A DNA stretch of 42,898 bases, taken from an uncultured Oscillospiraceae bacterium (lineage in GTDB: Bacteria; Bacillota; Clostridia; Oscillospirales; Oscillospiraceae). The stretch spans positions 1 to 42,898 of the forward strand of contig CAJUQN010000018.1 of the NCBI GenBank assembly GCA_910588625.1, given 5' to 3'. The notes below the pieces were generated by a model. It made no database searches. It was given only the letters and a program-made list of their open reading frames with translations, and was not told the DNA's origin. Both the position numbers and the translations under genes were made by a program. Of this stretch, positions 8,515 through 17,604 are shown piece by piece (within the stretch, counting starts at the first letter, position 1; every line of letters begins with the position of its first letter).

Positions 8515-11445
8515 TCAGCGTCTCTCCTTTTTTACGTAAGCATTCCAGGCAAACATCCCCAGGGATGCCACGGCCAATAGAGCAAGGGCGGCGCAAACAG
8601 CAATCAGCGCCGGCTGCCACCAGTAAACGGTCTCATGGACGACAGTTTCTTCTGCCAATCCGTTAATCAGAATGCTTCGGCTGTGGGCATAATAGAAATG
8701 CTCATTGGCTGTTTTCATCCAGTTCAGGATGTTTCCGTCCCGATCTTTGATCGCCAGATTGGTCAGCTCGCTGGTGCGCCCGGTGTCGGAGAGGAACAGA
8801 TCGGTGCCGCTGGTGATACACTCGGCAGTGAGCACATAATCAGAGGCATCCTTGGAGGAATCGGTGATATTGATGCCCTTAAAGCCCCATTCGTTGCGGA
8901 GGATCTCCACCTGTGCGCCGTAGTGGGCAGGTGACGCGGTCATCCCGATCCGATTGTAGCTGGTCATGACGCCCAGACCGCCGCCATCGCTCAACGCGCC
9001 TTCAAATGCCTTGAAATAAATCTCCCGGCAGGCCTGCTCAGTGGCAAAAGTGGCCACACCATGGCGGTTGACCTCCTGGTCGTTGAGACAGAAGTGCTTG
9101 AAGCCGGTGATGACGCCCTTTTCTGTCATGGGTTGGGCGTTGGCACGGCTCATGAGATAGCTCATCAGGCCGTCCTCGGAGAAATACTCGCTGTTGCGGC
9201 CCAGGTAGGCAGTCCGATGAATGTTGGCGCCGGGACCAAACACCATGGTAACGTCGGCATACATGGCGTCCTCCGCCATAAGGGCGCCCCGCTCCCTGGC
9301 CAGATCCAGGTTAAATGTGGCGGCCTGGATCGGCTCATCCACAAACAGGGTGCAGCCCTTCCGGTTCCCCTTGGTATAGCTGCCCTGAACGCCGCAGGGG
9401 CCGTTTGTGGAGGCATTTGCGGGCTTACCCACTTCAGGGATGGCCACATTGCCCCGGTTGTCACCGCAGATGGTGGCCAGCTGGTTGATGCTAAGCTGAT
9501 CGATAAACGTCTTCCATTGATCCGCCCCGAACTCCACATCCTTCATGCTTACCAGCTTCAAGCCAGCGTCCTCACCGAAAACCATATCGCCGGTATCCGG
9601 GGCGTCGCCGGGCTTTTGATAGGTTTTCCCGATCATTAGCTCCGCCATGGCGTCCGTGGCGGTCAGGCCGGTATAGCTCTCAGGGAAGGTGTTCCAGTCC
9701 GACCTGCTCAGATAGGTGACAGTGCCGGGAAGATACTCGTTCAGGTCAGCATCTTGAAGCTGGTTGGACACGATGGCCCCAGTTGTGGGGCTGAGTGCAT
9801 AGGTAGTGTTGTCGTACTGCCCCAGCTCTGCTTTTACCGCATTGGAGGGAACGCCGGACACAGGGTTCCCCTTTTCATCAAACAGGCCCTCGATCCCCCT
9901 GGCGGCCATAATGTTGTTCAACGCGTCATGGCTGCTGCCGCCGATGGCAAACCAATAATCCCCTGCGTCAAATATGTAGCAGCCGGTCTTGGAGGGATCC
10001 GCGCCGTTTTCAGCGTTCTCATCATAAACTGCGAAATAGTAATCAGGCACGGTGATGGTGACCGTCTCGCTTTCCCCAGCCGCCAGCCCGCTTGATTTCT
10101 GGAAGCCGATGAGCTGGATGGCGGACTTCTCGGCCTGTCCAGGCTCCCAGGGGAGCTGGGCGTAGAGCTGGACCAATGCTTTGGACTTTCCATCAAATCC
10201 GCCGTTGTTGGTAACCTTTACAGCAGCGGTGACGGTGTGCGCACTTTGATCCCAGAGGATGCTCTCCACCGCCTGGGTGAACTGGGCGTAGGACAGGCCA
10301 TAGCCGAACGGATAAGCCATCTCAGCGGCATAGTCCCAGCCGCCATCGCTGGCAAACGCTCCGGCAGGGCCGTTGGCGTCGTTGATGCCCAGCACCTGGT
10401 CCTGGTAGCGGGTCTCATAGTATTTGTAACCAACATAGATCCCTTCCGCATACACCAGGTAGCGGTCGCCGTACATCTTCTCCAGATTGGTGAATTTGTA
10501 ATCGCCAAAATTCTGCATGGCGGGCGCGGACAAGGAACTGGAGGCCCAGGTGTCCGGCAGATGCCCGGACACATCCGCCGCTCCCGTAAGGATATCCATC
10601 AGCGCGATAAAGCCATAGTCGCCTGCCGCGCCGAACACGAGGCAGGCATCCACCCCGTACTCTTCATATTCGATCCACTCGATATCCATGGCGAACGGGC
10701 TGTTGATGAGGACCACGGTTTTCCCGAACTTCCCGCTGTCATGGATCATCCTCAGCAGATCTGCTTCTTCCTGGTGGAGGGACAGCATGGGAACGCCATC
10801 CGCGTCCAGAGGATCAAGGTCAACACCTTCCCCTCCGTAACGGGTAAGCAAGACAATGGCCACGTCATTGTACTGGGATGCATAGGAGCTTTTCAGCGTG
10901 TCGGTGTAAAAGCTGGCGGGCGCTTCGCCCACAGTAGAACCGCCCCGGGTCGCCACCGAGGTGCGGACGATGCCGCTGTTTGCATATGCGTCCCGCATGG
11001 TGGGATTGACCTGGAAACCGGCGGCCTCCAAGGCGGTATACAGTTCGCCGCCCCGGTCAGCGTTAAAGCTGGCGTTTCCGGCATTGGATTTATAGATGGG
11101 GTCGTTGACTGAATTGCCAAAAACAGTAACGCTCCGCTCACCAGCGGCCAGAGGAAGCGCACTGTTTTCGTTCCGCAGCAGCACCGTCCCCTCGTACATA
11201 GCCCGAATATTATGATCCCGTTCATCTGCAATAAGGCGGTCGGCGTTCTCCGCATTCAGCGGCCCGTAAGCGGAGGGATAGTAATTGGTGTCCCCGCTCA
11301 CTTCAATGCTTTCGCCGGTGATGCCCAAAAAGCTGTTTACATAGCCGCTGTAATAAAATGCAGAGCTGGTAAGGCTCAAGGCGGCAGACAGCAGCAGGGC
11401 AAACACCGCAGCCAGTCCCAGCCATTTCTGATATTTTTTCTTCAT
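8515..11445 (-). CDS. GH3-A: membrane-tethered, domain-reversed GH3 glycosidase
   Basis: 976 residues from the ATG at 11445 (GGGGG 6 nt upstream; the upstream ATG at 11481 lies in the hairpin). N-terminal hydrophobic segment at residues 6-30. The GH3 C-domain comes first (EGTVLLRNENSALPL, then RYGGEGVDLDPL with the acid/base Glu near 206), followed by a fibronectin-like domain. The catalytic TIM barrel comes last: FGPGANIHRTAYLGRNSEYFSEDG, GFKHFCLNDQE, and the nucleophile Asp in INITDSSKD near 862. A C-terminal membrane segment is followed by KKERR. Reversed order is known for some rumen bacterial beta-glucosidases; having a membrane segment at each end is distinctive. Most like GH3-D. Sugar specificity unknown. 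Confidence 0.9.
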   Translation of the reverse strand: MKKKYQKWLGLAAVFALLLSAALSLTSSAFYYSGYVNSFLGITGESIEVSGDTNYYPSAYGPLNAENADRLIADERDHNIRAMYEGTVLLRNENSALPLAAGERSVTVFGNSVNDPIYKSNAGNASFNADRGGELYTALEAAGFQVNPTMRDAYANSGIVRTSVATRGGSTVGEAPASFYTDTLKSSYASQYNDVAIVLLTRYGGEGVDLDPLDADGVPMLSLHQEEADLLRMIHDSGKFGKTVVLINSPFAMDIEWIEYEEYGVDACLVFGAAGDYGFIALMDILTGAADVSGHLPDTWASSSLSAPAMQNFGDYKFTNLEKMYGDRYLVYAEGIYVGYKYYETRYQDQVLGINDANGPAGAFASDGGWDYAAEMAYPFGYGLSYAQFTQAVESILWDQSAHTVTAAVKVTNNGGFDGKSKALVQLYAQLPWEPGQAEKSAIQLIGFQKSSGLAAGESETVTITVPDYYFAVYDENAENGADPSKTGCYIFDAGDYWFAIGGSSHDALNNIMAARGIEGLFDEKGNPVSGVPSNAVKAELGQYDNTTYALSPTTGAIVSNQLQDADLNEYLPGTVTYLSRSDWNTFPESYTGLTATDAMAELMIGKTYQKPGDAPDTGDMVFGEDAGLKLVSMKDVEFGADQWKTFIDQLSINQLATICGDNRGNVAIPEVGKPANASTNGPCGVQGSYTKGNRKGCTLFVDEPIQAATFNLDLARERGALMAEDAMYADVTMVFGPGANIHRTAYLGRNSEYFSEDGLMSYLMSRANAQPMTEKGVITGFKHFCLNDQEVNRHGVATFATEQACREIYFKAFEGALSDGGGLGVMTSYNRIGMTASPAHYGAQVEILRNEWGFKGINITDSSKDASDYVLTAECITSGTDLFLSDTGRTSELTNLAIKDRDGNILNWMKTANEHFYYAHSRSILINGLAEETVVHETVYWWQPALIAVCAALALLAVASLGMFAWNAYVKKERR

Positions 11446-11467
11446 GACGTGCCCCCTGAGATGTTTT

Positions 11468-11502
11468 CGGGCCGCAGCCACAGTTCGTGGAACTGCGGCC
11501 CG
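11468..11502 (-). other. Strong intercistronic hairpin before GH3-A
   Basis: A 10-bp perfect stem (CGGGCCGCAG with CTGCGGCCCG) plus inner pairing CCAC/GTGG around the loop, lying between the GH3-B stop and the GH3-A start. No T-run follows on the minus strand, so it is not a canonical terminator. Candidate mRNA-processing, 3'-protecting or attenuation structure. Confidence 0.65.
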
Positions 11503-11517
11503 CTGAATTGTTGCAGA

Positions 11518-14475
11518 TCAGCCGCCTTTCGCTGCTTTTTTACTGCGCACCACCATAAACGCGCTGCCCACGGTGAGCAGGGCGCACACGCCGGTGGCGG
11601 CGTACAGCGCGATCCGCCACAAGGGGGTCACACTGACAACAGTAGCGTTGCCCATGTTCATGGCGTTGGTCCGGGTGATGCTGAATACCACGTTCTTGGC
11701 CGCGTTGTGGACCGCCGCGGCGATGGCCGGATCATTGCCGGTCCCGTCCAGGGTACCCATGCCGCCCTTCTGGCCGCACCAGTAGTCCTGTCCGGCCAGC
11801 ACGCCCATCCGGTAGTCCATCCACTTGGCGTTGATGGCCATGTCGGTGATGGCGGAGCCCTCCATGCCCCATTCGTCCCGGAGCACGCCGGTCATGAGAC
11901 CGTGGTGGGCGCCGGACCACACCGCGCCGATGCGGTTGAAGGAGCTCATGACATTGGAAGCGCCGCCCCGGATCGCACCTTCAAAGCTCTCCAGATACAG
12001 CTCCCGGATGGACTGCTCGTTGGCCCACACAGAGATCCCATACCGGCCCTGTTCCTGGTCATTGAGGGCGAAGTGCTTCACAAAGGCCAGCATCCCCCGG
12101 TCGTGGAGGCCCTGGACCTGGGCGGCGGCGATCTCGCCGGACAGCCAGCCGTCCTCGGAGTAATACTCGTTGTGCCGGCCCAGATAGGGGCTCCGGTGGA
12201 TGTTCACGCCGGGGGCGTAAATGCCGGCCACGGCGGCTGCGTTGTCCCCGGACTGGGCGTGGAGCATATCCTCGCCCATGCACTTGCCCACCTCCTGGAT
12301 CAGCTCTCGGTTATAGGTGGCCGCCATCACATCCTCGGAGGTAAAGGCCATGCCGTTGGCCCCGCCCACGATGCTCTTGGTGAAGCCGGTGGGGCCGTCA
12401 AATTCCTGGGTGGCGGGCAGGTTGATGGCCGGGAGCACCTGGGTCTGGTAGGAGCCGTTATAGATCAGGTTCAGCATATCTTCGTAGGAGAGCTGGCCGA
12501 TCAGCTCATCCCAGGCAGGGTCGTCATAGTCCTTGTCCACAAAGTCAATGGCGTTGAGGGAGCCGCCCGTCCCGGCGGCGGGAGCCTGGCTCACGTCGGA
12601 CCAATAGAGCTGCTTGTACTGCTCCACCAGGGCGTCCCTGCCGGCGTCCTCATGGGTCAGGCCGTCGTCCCACATGGCGTCTGTAGCCCGAAGGCTCACA
12701 GTGGCCTGGGGGAAGGTTCCGGTCCAGTTGCTGCGGGTGAGGTAGACCACCTGCTGATCCTCCGCGCCCTCGTACTTATTCAGATCGGCGTTGTCGAACA
12801 GGTTGGTGATGGGCTTCCCGGTGGCGGAGGAGACCGCATAGGTGGTGGTATCCAGGGCAGGGTTATTCCATTTGGCCGTGAGGGCCGCGTCGCCGATACC
12901 GGTCATGCGGGAGGCATCTGCCCCCTTGGCCATCAGGATGTTGTTGATGGCGTTGTGCGCGTCAGTACCCACGGTGAAGTAGTAGTCTCCGGCGTCCAGG
13001 ATGTAGGTCTTGGCGGCGTTGGCGTCATAGCTGGTCAGATCCTCTTTCAGGACGCGGATATCAAAGTGCTCGGTCTCGCCGGCCTTGATCTCCTTTTTGT
13101 CAAAGCCGCACAGCTCCACGGCGGCCTTCTCAATCCCGTTCTCCCGGTCATAGTCGGTGTAGGGGGACTGGAAGTAGATCTGCACGGTATGCTTGCCGTC
13201 CATACTGCCGGTGTTGGCCACATCCACCCCCACCTGGAAGGCGTCGCCCTGGTCCTCCACGGTGAAGTTGGAGTATTCGAAGGTGGTGTAGCTCAGGCCG
13301 GAGCCGAAGGGGAAGGCCACGTCGGCCCTGTAGTCGTACTCCCCGGCGCTGCCCTGGCCCAGCACATAGTCCTCATACCGGGTCTCGTAGTAGCGGTAGC
13401 CCACGTAGATGCCCTCCTGGTACACCACATAGTTCATATTGCACTTTTCAATGCCGGGGGCGGTGTTGTTCTGGGCAAAGGCCAGATCCAGCTGGGCGGC
13501 GTTGGTATAGGGGAACGCGTCGTAGTTCACCATGGCGGGGGAGGAGTGGTTGTCCTTCAGGAAGGTGTCCACGATCCGCCCGGAGGGGTTCACCTTGCCC
13601 GCCAGGATGTCCGTCACGGCGGGCAGGCCGTTGATGCCCAGGTTGCCCGTCCACACCACCGCGTCCACATCGTACGCGTCGATGAAGTCCAGCTGGAGGG
13701 TGCTGGAGGAGTTGAGCAGCACTACGATTTTCTTGAACACGCCCTGGTCCTTCAGCTCCTTCAGGTTCTGGAGCAGCTCCATCTCCTCCTTGCACAGCCG
13801 GAGATAGTCGCCGCCGGTCATGTAAGGCTCCAGCGCCTCCAACCCGCTGGGCAGGTCGGCGCCCTCGCCGGAGGAGCGGGACAGGGTGACCAGGGCGGCG
13901 TCGCCATAGTCGGCAAAGGTGGATTTCAGCGCGTCGGTGTACTTTTCCCAGGGCACCTCGTTGATGCGGTATTGGGAGGGGTCGCCGCCGGACAGGGCCG
14001 CGTTTTCCCGCTTATAGCCGCTGGTGACATAGAACTTCCACAGGTCGGTGTTCACACACCCCGGCTGGAAGCTGTCCTCCAGCGCGGAGTACAGGCTGGC
14101 ACCCTCGCCGGTGGAGACGAAAGCGGAACCGGTTCCCACCTTCACCGGGTCCACAGAGGACTGGGAGAAACAGGAGAACTTGGTGTCAGCGGCCAGGGGG
14201 AGGGTATCGTCCCGGTTGAGCAGCACCGAGGCCCCCTCCGCCATCACCTGGCGGCACACGTTCCAGTCGTTGGCCACCAGCTCTTCCTCGGAGTCGTAAC
14301 GGGTCCAGTAGAAGATCTGTGCGTCCGGGTCGGGGATGATGCGCTGGGTCTCGGCGTTCAGCGCTACGTTGATCATGGGCGCGAAATAGTTGGTGATGGG
14401 GATTGCAGCCACGCAGATCACTGTGAACACGGCGAAAACCGCCATGGGTATTTTCCAAAAGTTCCTCTTTTTCAT
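11518..14475 (-). CDS. GH3-B: membrane-tethered, domain-reversed GH3 glycosidase
   Basis: 985 residues from the ATG at 14475, preceded by AGGAGG; the longer ORF to 14907 is only upstream read-through. Hydrophobic segment near residues 9-30, then a short linker (IIPDPDAQIFYW). The GH3 C-domain follows (ASVLLNRDDTLPL; RSSGEGADLPSGL with acid/base Glu), a fibronectin-like domain, then the catalytic domain (YAPGVNIHRSPYLGRHNEYY, VKHFALNDQE, nucleophile Asp in GSAITDMAI near 878). A C-terminal membrane segment ends VVRSKKAAKGG. Same length as GH3-C, with long identical stretches (LNSS-x-TLQLDF, VNPSGRIVDTFLKDNHSSPAM), so the two are tandem duplicates. It differs clearly from the A/D type. Confidence 0.9.
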   Translation of the reverse strand: MKKRNFWKIPMAVFAVFTVICVAAIPITNYFAPMINVALNAETQRIIPDPDAQIFYWTRYDSEEELVANDWNVCRQVMAEGASVLLNRDDTLPLAADTKFSCFSQSSVDPVKVGTGSAFVSTGEGASLYSALEDSFQPGCVNTDLWKFYVTSGYKRENAALSGGDPSQYRINEVPWEKYTDALKSTFADYGDAALVTLSRSSGEGADLPSGLEALEPYMTGGDYLRLCKEEMELLQNLKELKDQGVFKKIVVLLNSSSTLQLDFIDAYDVDAVVWTGNLGINGLPAVTDILAGKVNPSGRIVDTFLKDNHSSPAMVNYDAFPYTNAAQLDLAFAQNNTAPGIEKCNMNYVVYQEGIYVGYRYYETRYEDYVLGQGSAGEYDYRADVAFPFGSGLSYTTFEYSNFTVEDQGDAFQVGVDVANTGSMDGKHTVQIYFQSPYTDYDRENGIEKAAVELCGFDKKEIKAGETEHFDIRVLKEDLTSYDANAAKTYILDAGDYYFTVGTDAHNAINNILMAKGADASRMTGIGDAALTAKWNNPALDTTTYAVSSATGKPITNLFDNADLNKYEGAEDQQVVYLTRSNWTGTFPQATVSLRATDAMWDDGLTHEDAGRDALVEQYKQLYWSDVSQAPAAGTGGSLNAIDFVDKDYDDPAWDELIGQLSYEDMLNLIYNGSYQTQVLPAINLPATQEFDGPTGFTKSIVGGANGMAFTSEDVMAATYNRELIQEVGKCMGEDMLHAQSGDNAAAVAGIYAPGVNIHRSPYLGRHNEYYSEDGWLSGEIAAAQVQGLHDRGMLAFVKHFALNDQEQGRYGISVWANEQSIRELYLESFEGAIRGGASNVMSSFNRIGAVWSGAHHGLMTGVLRDEWGMEGSAITDMAINAKWMDYRMGVLAGQDYWCGQKGGMGTLDGTGNDPAIAAAVHNAAKNVVFSITRTNAMNMGNATVVSVTPLWRIALYAATGVCALLTVGSAFMVVRSKKAAKGG

Positions 14476-14501
14476 AGCTGTCCTCCTGAATGAAAGAAAT
14501 G

Positions 14502-14539
14502 GGCGGGCCGCGGGCACAGGTCTCAGCCCTCGGCCCGCC
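14502..14539 (-). other. Strong intercistronic hairpin before GH3-B
   Basis: GC-only stem: GGCGGGCCGCGGGC pairs with GCCCTCGGCCCGCC (one mismatch), lying between the GH3-C stop and the GH3-B ribosome binding site. There is no T-tract on the minus strand. Same position relative to the downstream GH3 start as the hairpin before GH3-A. Confidence 0.65.
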
Positions 14540-14552
14540 GGATTGCGGTAGA

Positions 14553-17510
14553 TCAGCCGTTCTTTGCTTTCTTTTTGCTGCGGATCAGCATAAACGCGCT
14601 GCCCGCGGTGAGTACTGCCATTACACCCGTGGCGGCGTAGATGGCCATCTGCCACCAGGGAGTGATGGCCCGCACGGTGGCGTTGCCCACGTTCATGGCG
14701 TGGCTGTGGGTGATGGAGTAGGCGATGTGCTTGACGGCGGTCTGCACGGCCGAAACAATGGCCGGGTCGTTGTCCAGCCCGTCCAGGGTCTCCATGCCCA
14801 TGCTGTAGCCGTCCCACAGGTCCTGGCCCGCCAGCACGCCCAGCCGGTAGTCCATGTAGGCCGCCATGACGGAGCAGTCGGTGATGGCTGCGCCCTTCAT
14901 GCCCCACTCGTCCCGGAGGACGCCGGTCATCAGTCCGTGGTGGGCCCCGCTCCAGGTGACACCCAGGCGGTTGAAGGAGCTCATCACGCCCATGCCGCCG
15001 CCCCGGGCCACGCTGCCCTCAAAGCCCTCCAGGTACAGCTCGCGGATGGCCTGCTCGTTGGACCAGGTGGAGATGCCGTAGCGCCCCTCCTCCTGGTCGT
15101 TGAGGGCAAAGTGCTTGGTGAACACGTACACACCCCGATCCTGGATGGCGGCCACCTCCACGGCGGCTACCCGGCCAGACAGCCAGCCGTCCTCGGAGTA
15201 GTACTCGAAATTGCGCCCGCAGTATGGGGTGCGGTGGATATTGGCCCCGGGGCCGTAGATGCCGGAGAACACGGTGCCGGATTCGTCGGTGGCGTGGAGG
15301 AAGTCCTCGCCGATGCACTTGCCCATGTTCTCAATGAGCTCCAGGTTGAAGGTGGCGGCCATCACATCCTCAGAGGTGTAGGCCATGGCGGAGGCGCCGC
15401 CCATCAGGCTCTTGGTGAAGCCCTGGGGGCCGTTCTCATCGTTGGTGCCGGGCAGGCTGATGGAGGGCACCGGCTGGGTGAGGTGGAAGCCGTTGTAGAT
15501 GAGGTTGGTCATCTCGCTGTAGGGGATCTGGCTGACCAGGTCGTTCCAGGAGGGGTCGTCCGCCTCGGTCTCGGCGAACATACTGGCGTTGAGCGTGCCG
15601 GACACACCCACCTGGGGCATAGTGGCGTCAGCCCAGTAACGGCTCTTGGCGGTTTCCACCATGGCTTTTCGGTCCGCCTCGTTGTGGGACAGGCCGTCCT
15701 TCCACATCTGATCGGTGATCTTCAGCGAGACGGTGGAGGGCCAGGTGCCCGTCCAGTCGCTCCGGCTCAGGTAGGTGATATCCTGGCCGTCGTCGCCCTC
15801 ATACTTGTTCAAGTCGGCATCTTCAAACAGGTTGGTGATGGGCTTGCCGGTGACGGAGGACACGGCGTAAGTGGCCTTATCAAAGGCGGGGTTGTTCCAT
15901 TTGGACGCCAGCCCGGCGTCCCCGGCGGCGGTCATGCGGCCCTGGTCCGCGCCCTTGGCGGCCAGGATGTTGTTGATGGCGTCATGGGCGTCTTTGCCCA
16001 CGGTGAAGTAGTAATCGCCGTCCTCCAGGATGTAGGTCTTGGCGTTCATGTGGTCGTAGGAGGTCAGATCCTCCTTCTCCACCGTAATGGTAAAGTGCTC
16101 GGTGTCACCGGCGGCGATGAACTTCTTGTCGAAGCCGCACAACTCCACCGCGGCCTTCTCCACCTGGTTGTCGATATCATACTGGGTGTAGGGGGACTGG
16201 AAGTAGATCTGCACGGTGTGCTTGCCGTCCACCGCGCCGGTATTCTTCACGTCCACCTCCACCTGGAAGGTATCGCCCTGCTCCTGGACGGAGAAGTTGG
16301 AGTACTCGAAGGTGGTGTAGCTCAGGCCGTAGCCGAAGGGGAAGGCCACGTCGGAGCTATAGTCATACTCCCCGGCGTTGCCCTGGTTCAGCACATAGTC
16401 CTCATACCGCGTCTCGTAGTAGCGGTAGCCCACGTAGATGCCCTCCTGGTACACCACGTAGTCCCGGTTGCACTTGCCGATGCCGGGGTCGGTGTTGTTC
16501 TGGGCGGTGGCCACGTCGTAATCCGCGCCGTTGGTATAGGGGTACGCGCCGAAGTTCTGCATGGCGGGGGAGGAGTGGTTGTCCTTGAGGAAGGTGTCCA
16601 CGATGCGGCCAGAGGGGTTCACCGTGCCGGCCAGGATGTCGGCCACGGCGGTGATGCCGGTCATGCCCACATCGCCGATCCACAGCACCGCGTCGATGCC
16701 GTAGTCGTCCACAAAGTCCAGCTGGAGGGTGTTGGAGGAGTTGAGCAGCACCACGATCTTCTTGAAGGTGCCCTGCTCCTTGAGCTGCTCCAGGTTCTCC
16801 AGCATCTCGATCTCCTCTTTGCACAGGCGCAGGTAGTCGCCATCGGTCATATAGGGCTCCAGCTCGGGCAGGCCGCTGGGCAGGTCCGCCCCCTCGCCGC
16901 CGGACCGGGCCAGCACCACCAGGGCCACGTCGCCGTACTGGGACCAGGTGCCCTTCAGGGCGTCGGAATACTCGCTCCAGGGCACCTCATTGATGCGGTA
17001 CTGCGCCTGGTTGCCGCCGGTGGTGTCGGCGTTCACCCGCTTGTAGCCGGCGCCGGCGTAAAACTTCCACTGCTCGGGGTTGACGGAATTGTCGCCGAAG
17101 GCCCCGTCGATGGCGGCCTTGAGGGAGATGGCGTCGTCCGCGGACACCTGGCCGGAGCCGGTGCCGCCGTACAGCAGGTTAAAGCTGGACTGGGAGAAGG
17201 GGGTGAACTTGGTGCCCGCGGCCAGGGGCAGGGTGTTGTCCCGGTTGACCAGCAGGGCCGCGCCCTCCGCCTCAATGTCGTGGCACAGCTGCTTTTCAAA
17301 GGCCACGAGGTCGTCTTCGTTCTCGTAATCGCTCCAGAAATAGATTTTGGCGTCGGGGTCGGGGATGACCTCCTGGGTCTTGGCCCCCAGGGCCACGTTG
17401 ATAGCGGTGGCAAAGGCGTTGGTGACGGGGATGGCCACGATGCACACCACCAGCAGCAAGGCGGTGACCACTGTGAGGATGGTCCACAGCAGGCTGCCTT
17501 TTTTCTTCAT
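14553..17510 (-). CDS. GH3-C: membrane-tethered, domain-reversed GH3 glycosidase
   Basis: 985 residues; ATG with AAGGAG 9 nt upstream. N-terminal membrane segment at about 8-32, linker EVIPDPDAKIYFW. GH3 C-domain (GAALLVNRDNTLPL; RSGGEGADLPSGL with acid/base Glu), fibronectin-like region (FPFGYGLSYTTFEYSNF and the KHTVQIYFQSPYT strand). Catalytic domain last (YGPGANIHRTPYCGRNFEYY, TKHFALNDQEEGRYGIS, nucleophile Asp in GAAITDCSV near 878). A C-terminal membrane segment ends IRSKKKAKNG. Closest relative in the window is GH3-B, immediately downstream. It lies directly after an intrinsic terminator with almost no room for a promoter, so expression probably depends on read-through. Confidence 0.9.
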   Translation of the reverse strand: MKKKGSLLWTILTVVTALLLVVCIVAIPVTNAFATAINVALGAKTQEVIPDPDAKIYFWSDYENEDDLVAFEKQLCHDIEAEGAALLVNRDNTLPLAAGTKFTPFSQSSFNLLYGGTGSGQVSADDAISLKAAIDGAFGDNSVNPEQWKFYAGAGYKRVNADTTGGNQAQYRINEVPWSEYSDALKGTWSQYGDVALVVLARSGGEGADLPSGLPELEPYMTDGDYLRLCKEEIEMLENLEQLKEQGTFKKIVVLLNSSNTLQLDFVDDYGIDAVLWIGDVGMTGITAVADILAGTVNPSGRIVDTFLKDNHSSPAMQNFGAYPYTNGADYDVATAQNNTDPGIGKCNRDYVVYQEGIYVGYRYYETRYEDYVLNQGNAGEYDYSSDVAFPFGYGLSYTTFEYSNFSVQEQGDTFQVEVDVKNTGAVDGKHTVQIYFQSPYTQYDIDNQVEKAAVELCGFDKKFIAAGDTEHFTITVEKEDLTSYDHMNAKTYILEDGDYYFTVGKDAHDAINNILAAKGADQGRMTAAGDAGLASKWNNPAFDKATYAVSSVTGKPITNLFEDADLNKYEGDDGQDITYLSRSDWTGTWPSTVSLKITDQMWKDGLSHNEADRKAMVETAKSRYWADATMPQVGVSGTLNASMFAETEADDPSWNDLVSQIPYSEMTNLIYNGFHLTQPVPSISLPGTNDENGPQGFTKSLMGGASAMAYTSEDVMAATFNLELIENMGKCIGEDFLHATDESGTVFSGIYGPGANIHRTPYCGRNFEYYSEDGWLSGRVAAVEVAAIQDRGVYVFTKHFALNDQEEGRYGISTWSNEQAIRELYLEGFEGSVARGGGMGVMSSFNRLGVTWSGAHHGLMTGVLRDEWGMKGAAITDCSVMAAYMDYRLGVLAGQDLWDGYSMGMETLDGLDNDPAIVSAVQTAVKHIAYSITHSHAMNVGNATVRAITPWWQMAIYAATGVMAVLTAGSAFMLIRSKKKAKNG

Positions 17511-17529
17511 AGCATGACACTCCTTTTCT

Positions 17530-17571
17530 AAAAAAGGCCCCAGGCGAACGAACCGGCCTGGAGCCTTTTTT
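17530..17571 (-). terminator. Intrinsic terminator inside the GH3 cluster (after the 17605-18747 lipoprotein)
   Basis: On the minus strand, stem GGCTCCAGGC / GCCTGGGGCC (one G-U pair), 10-nt loop, then TTTTTT. It lies 33 nt past the lipoprotein stop and only about 20 nt before the GH3-C start. The A-run on the other side makes it potentially bidirectional, but no plus-strand gene ends here. Confidence 0.8.
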
Positions 17572-17604
17572 GCGTTTGGGTCTCGGCTTGCTTCTATGCG
17601 CCGG

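Noticed and set aside
11212..14493. 1093-codon open frame on the plus strand opposite GH3-B (and similar ones at 14490-17531 and 19698-22898)
   Set aside because: Translations are His/Gly/Val-rich with no domain sense, exactly antisense to well-supported GH3 genes; long antisense frames are expected in GC-rich coding DNA.
14476..14907. N-terminal extension of GH3-B into GH3-C
   Set aside because: It is antisense-free read-through in another frame of GH3-C; the ATG at 14475 has an AGGAGG and gives the same length and N-terminus as GH3-C.
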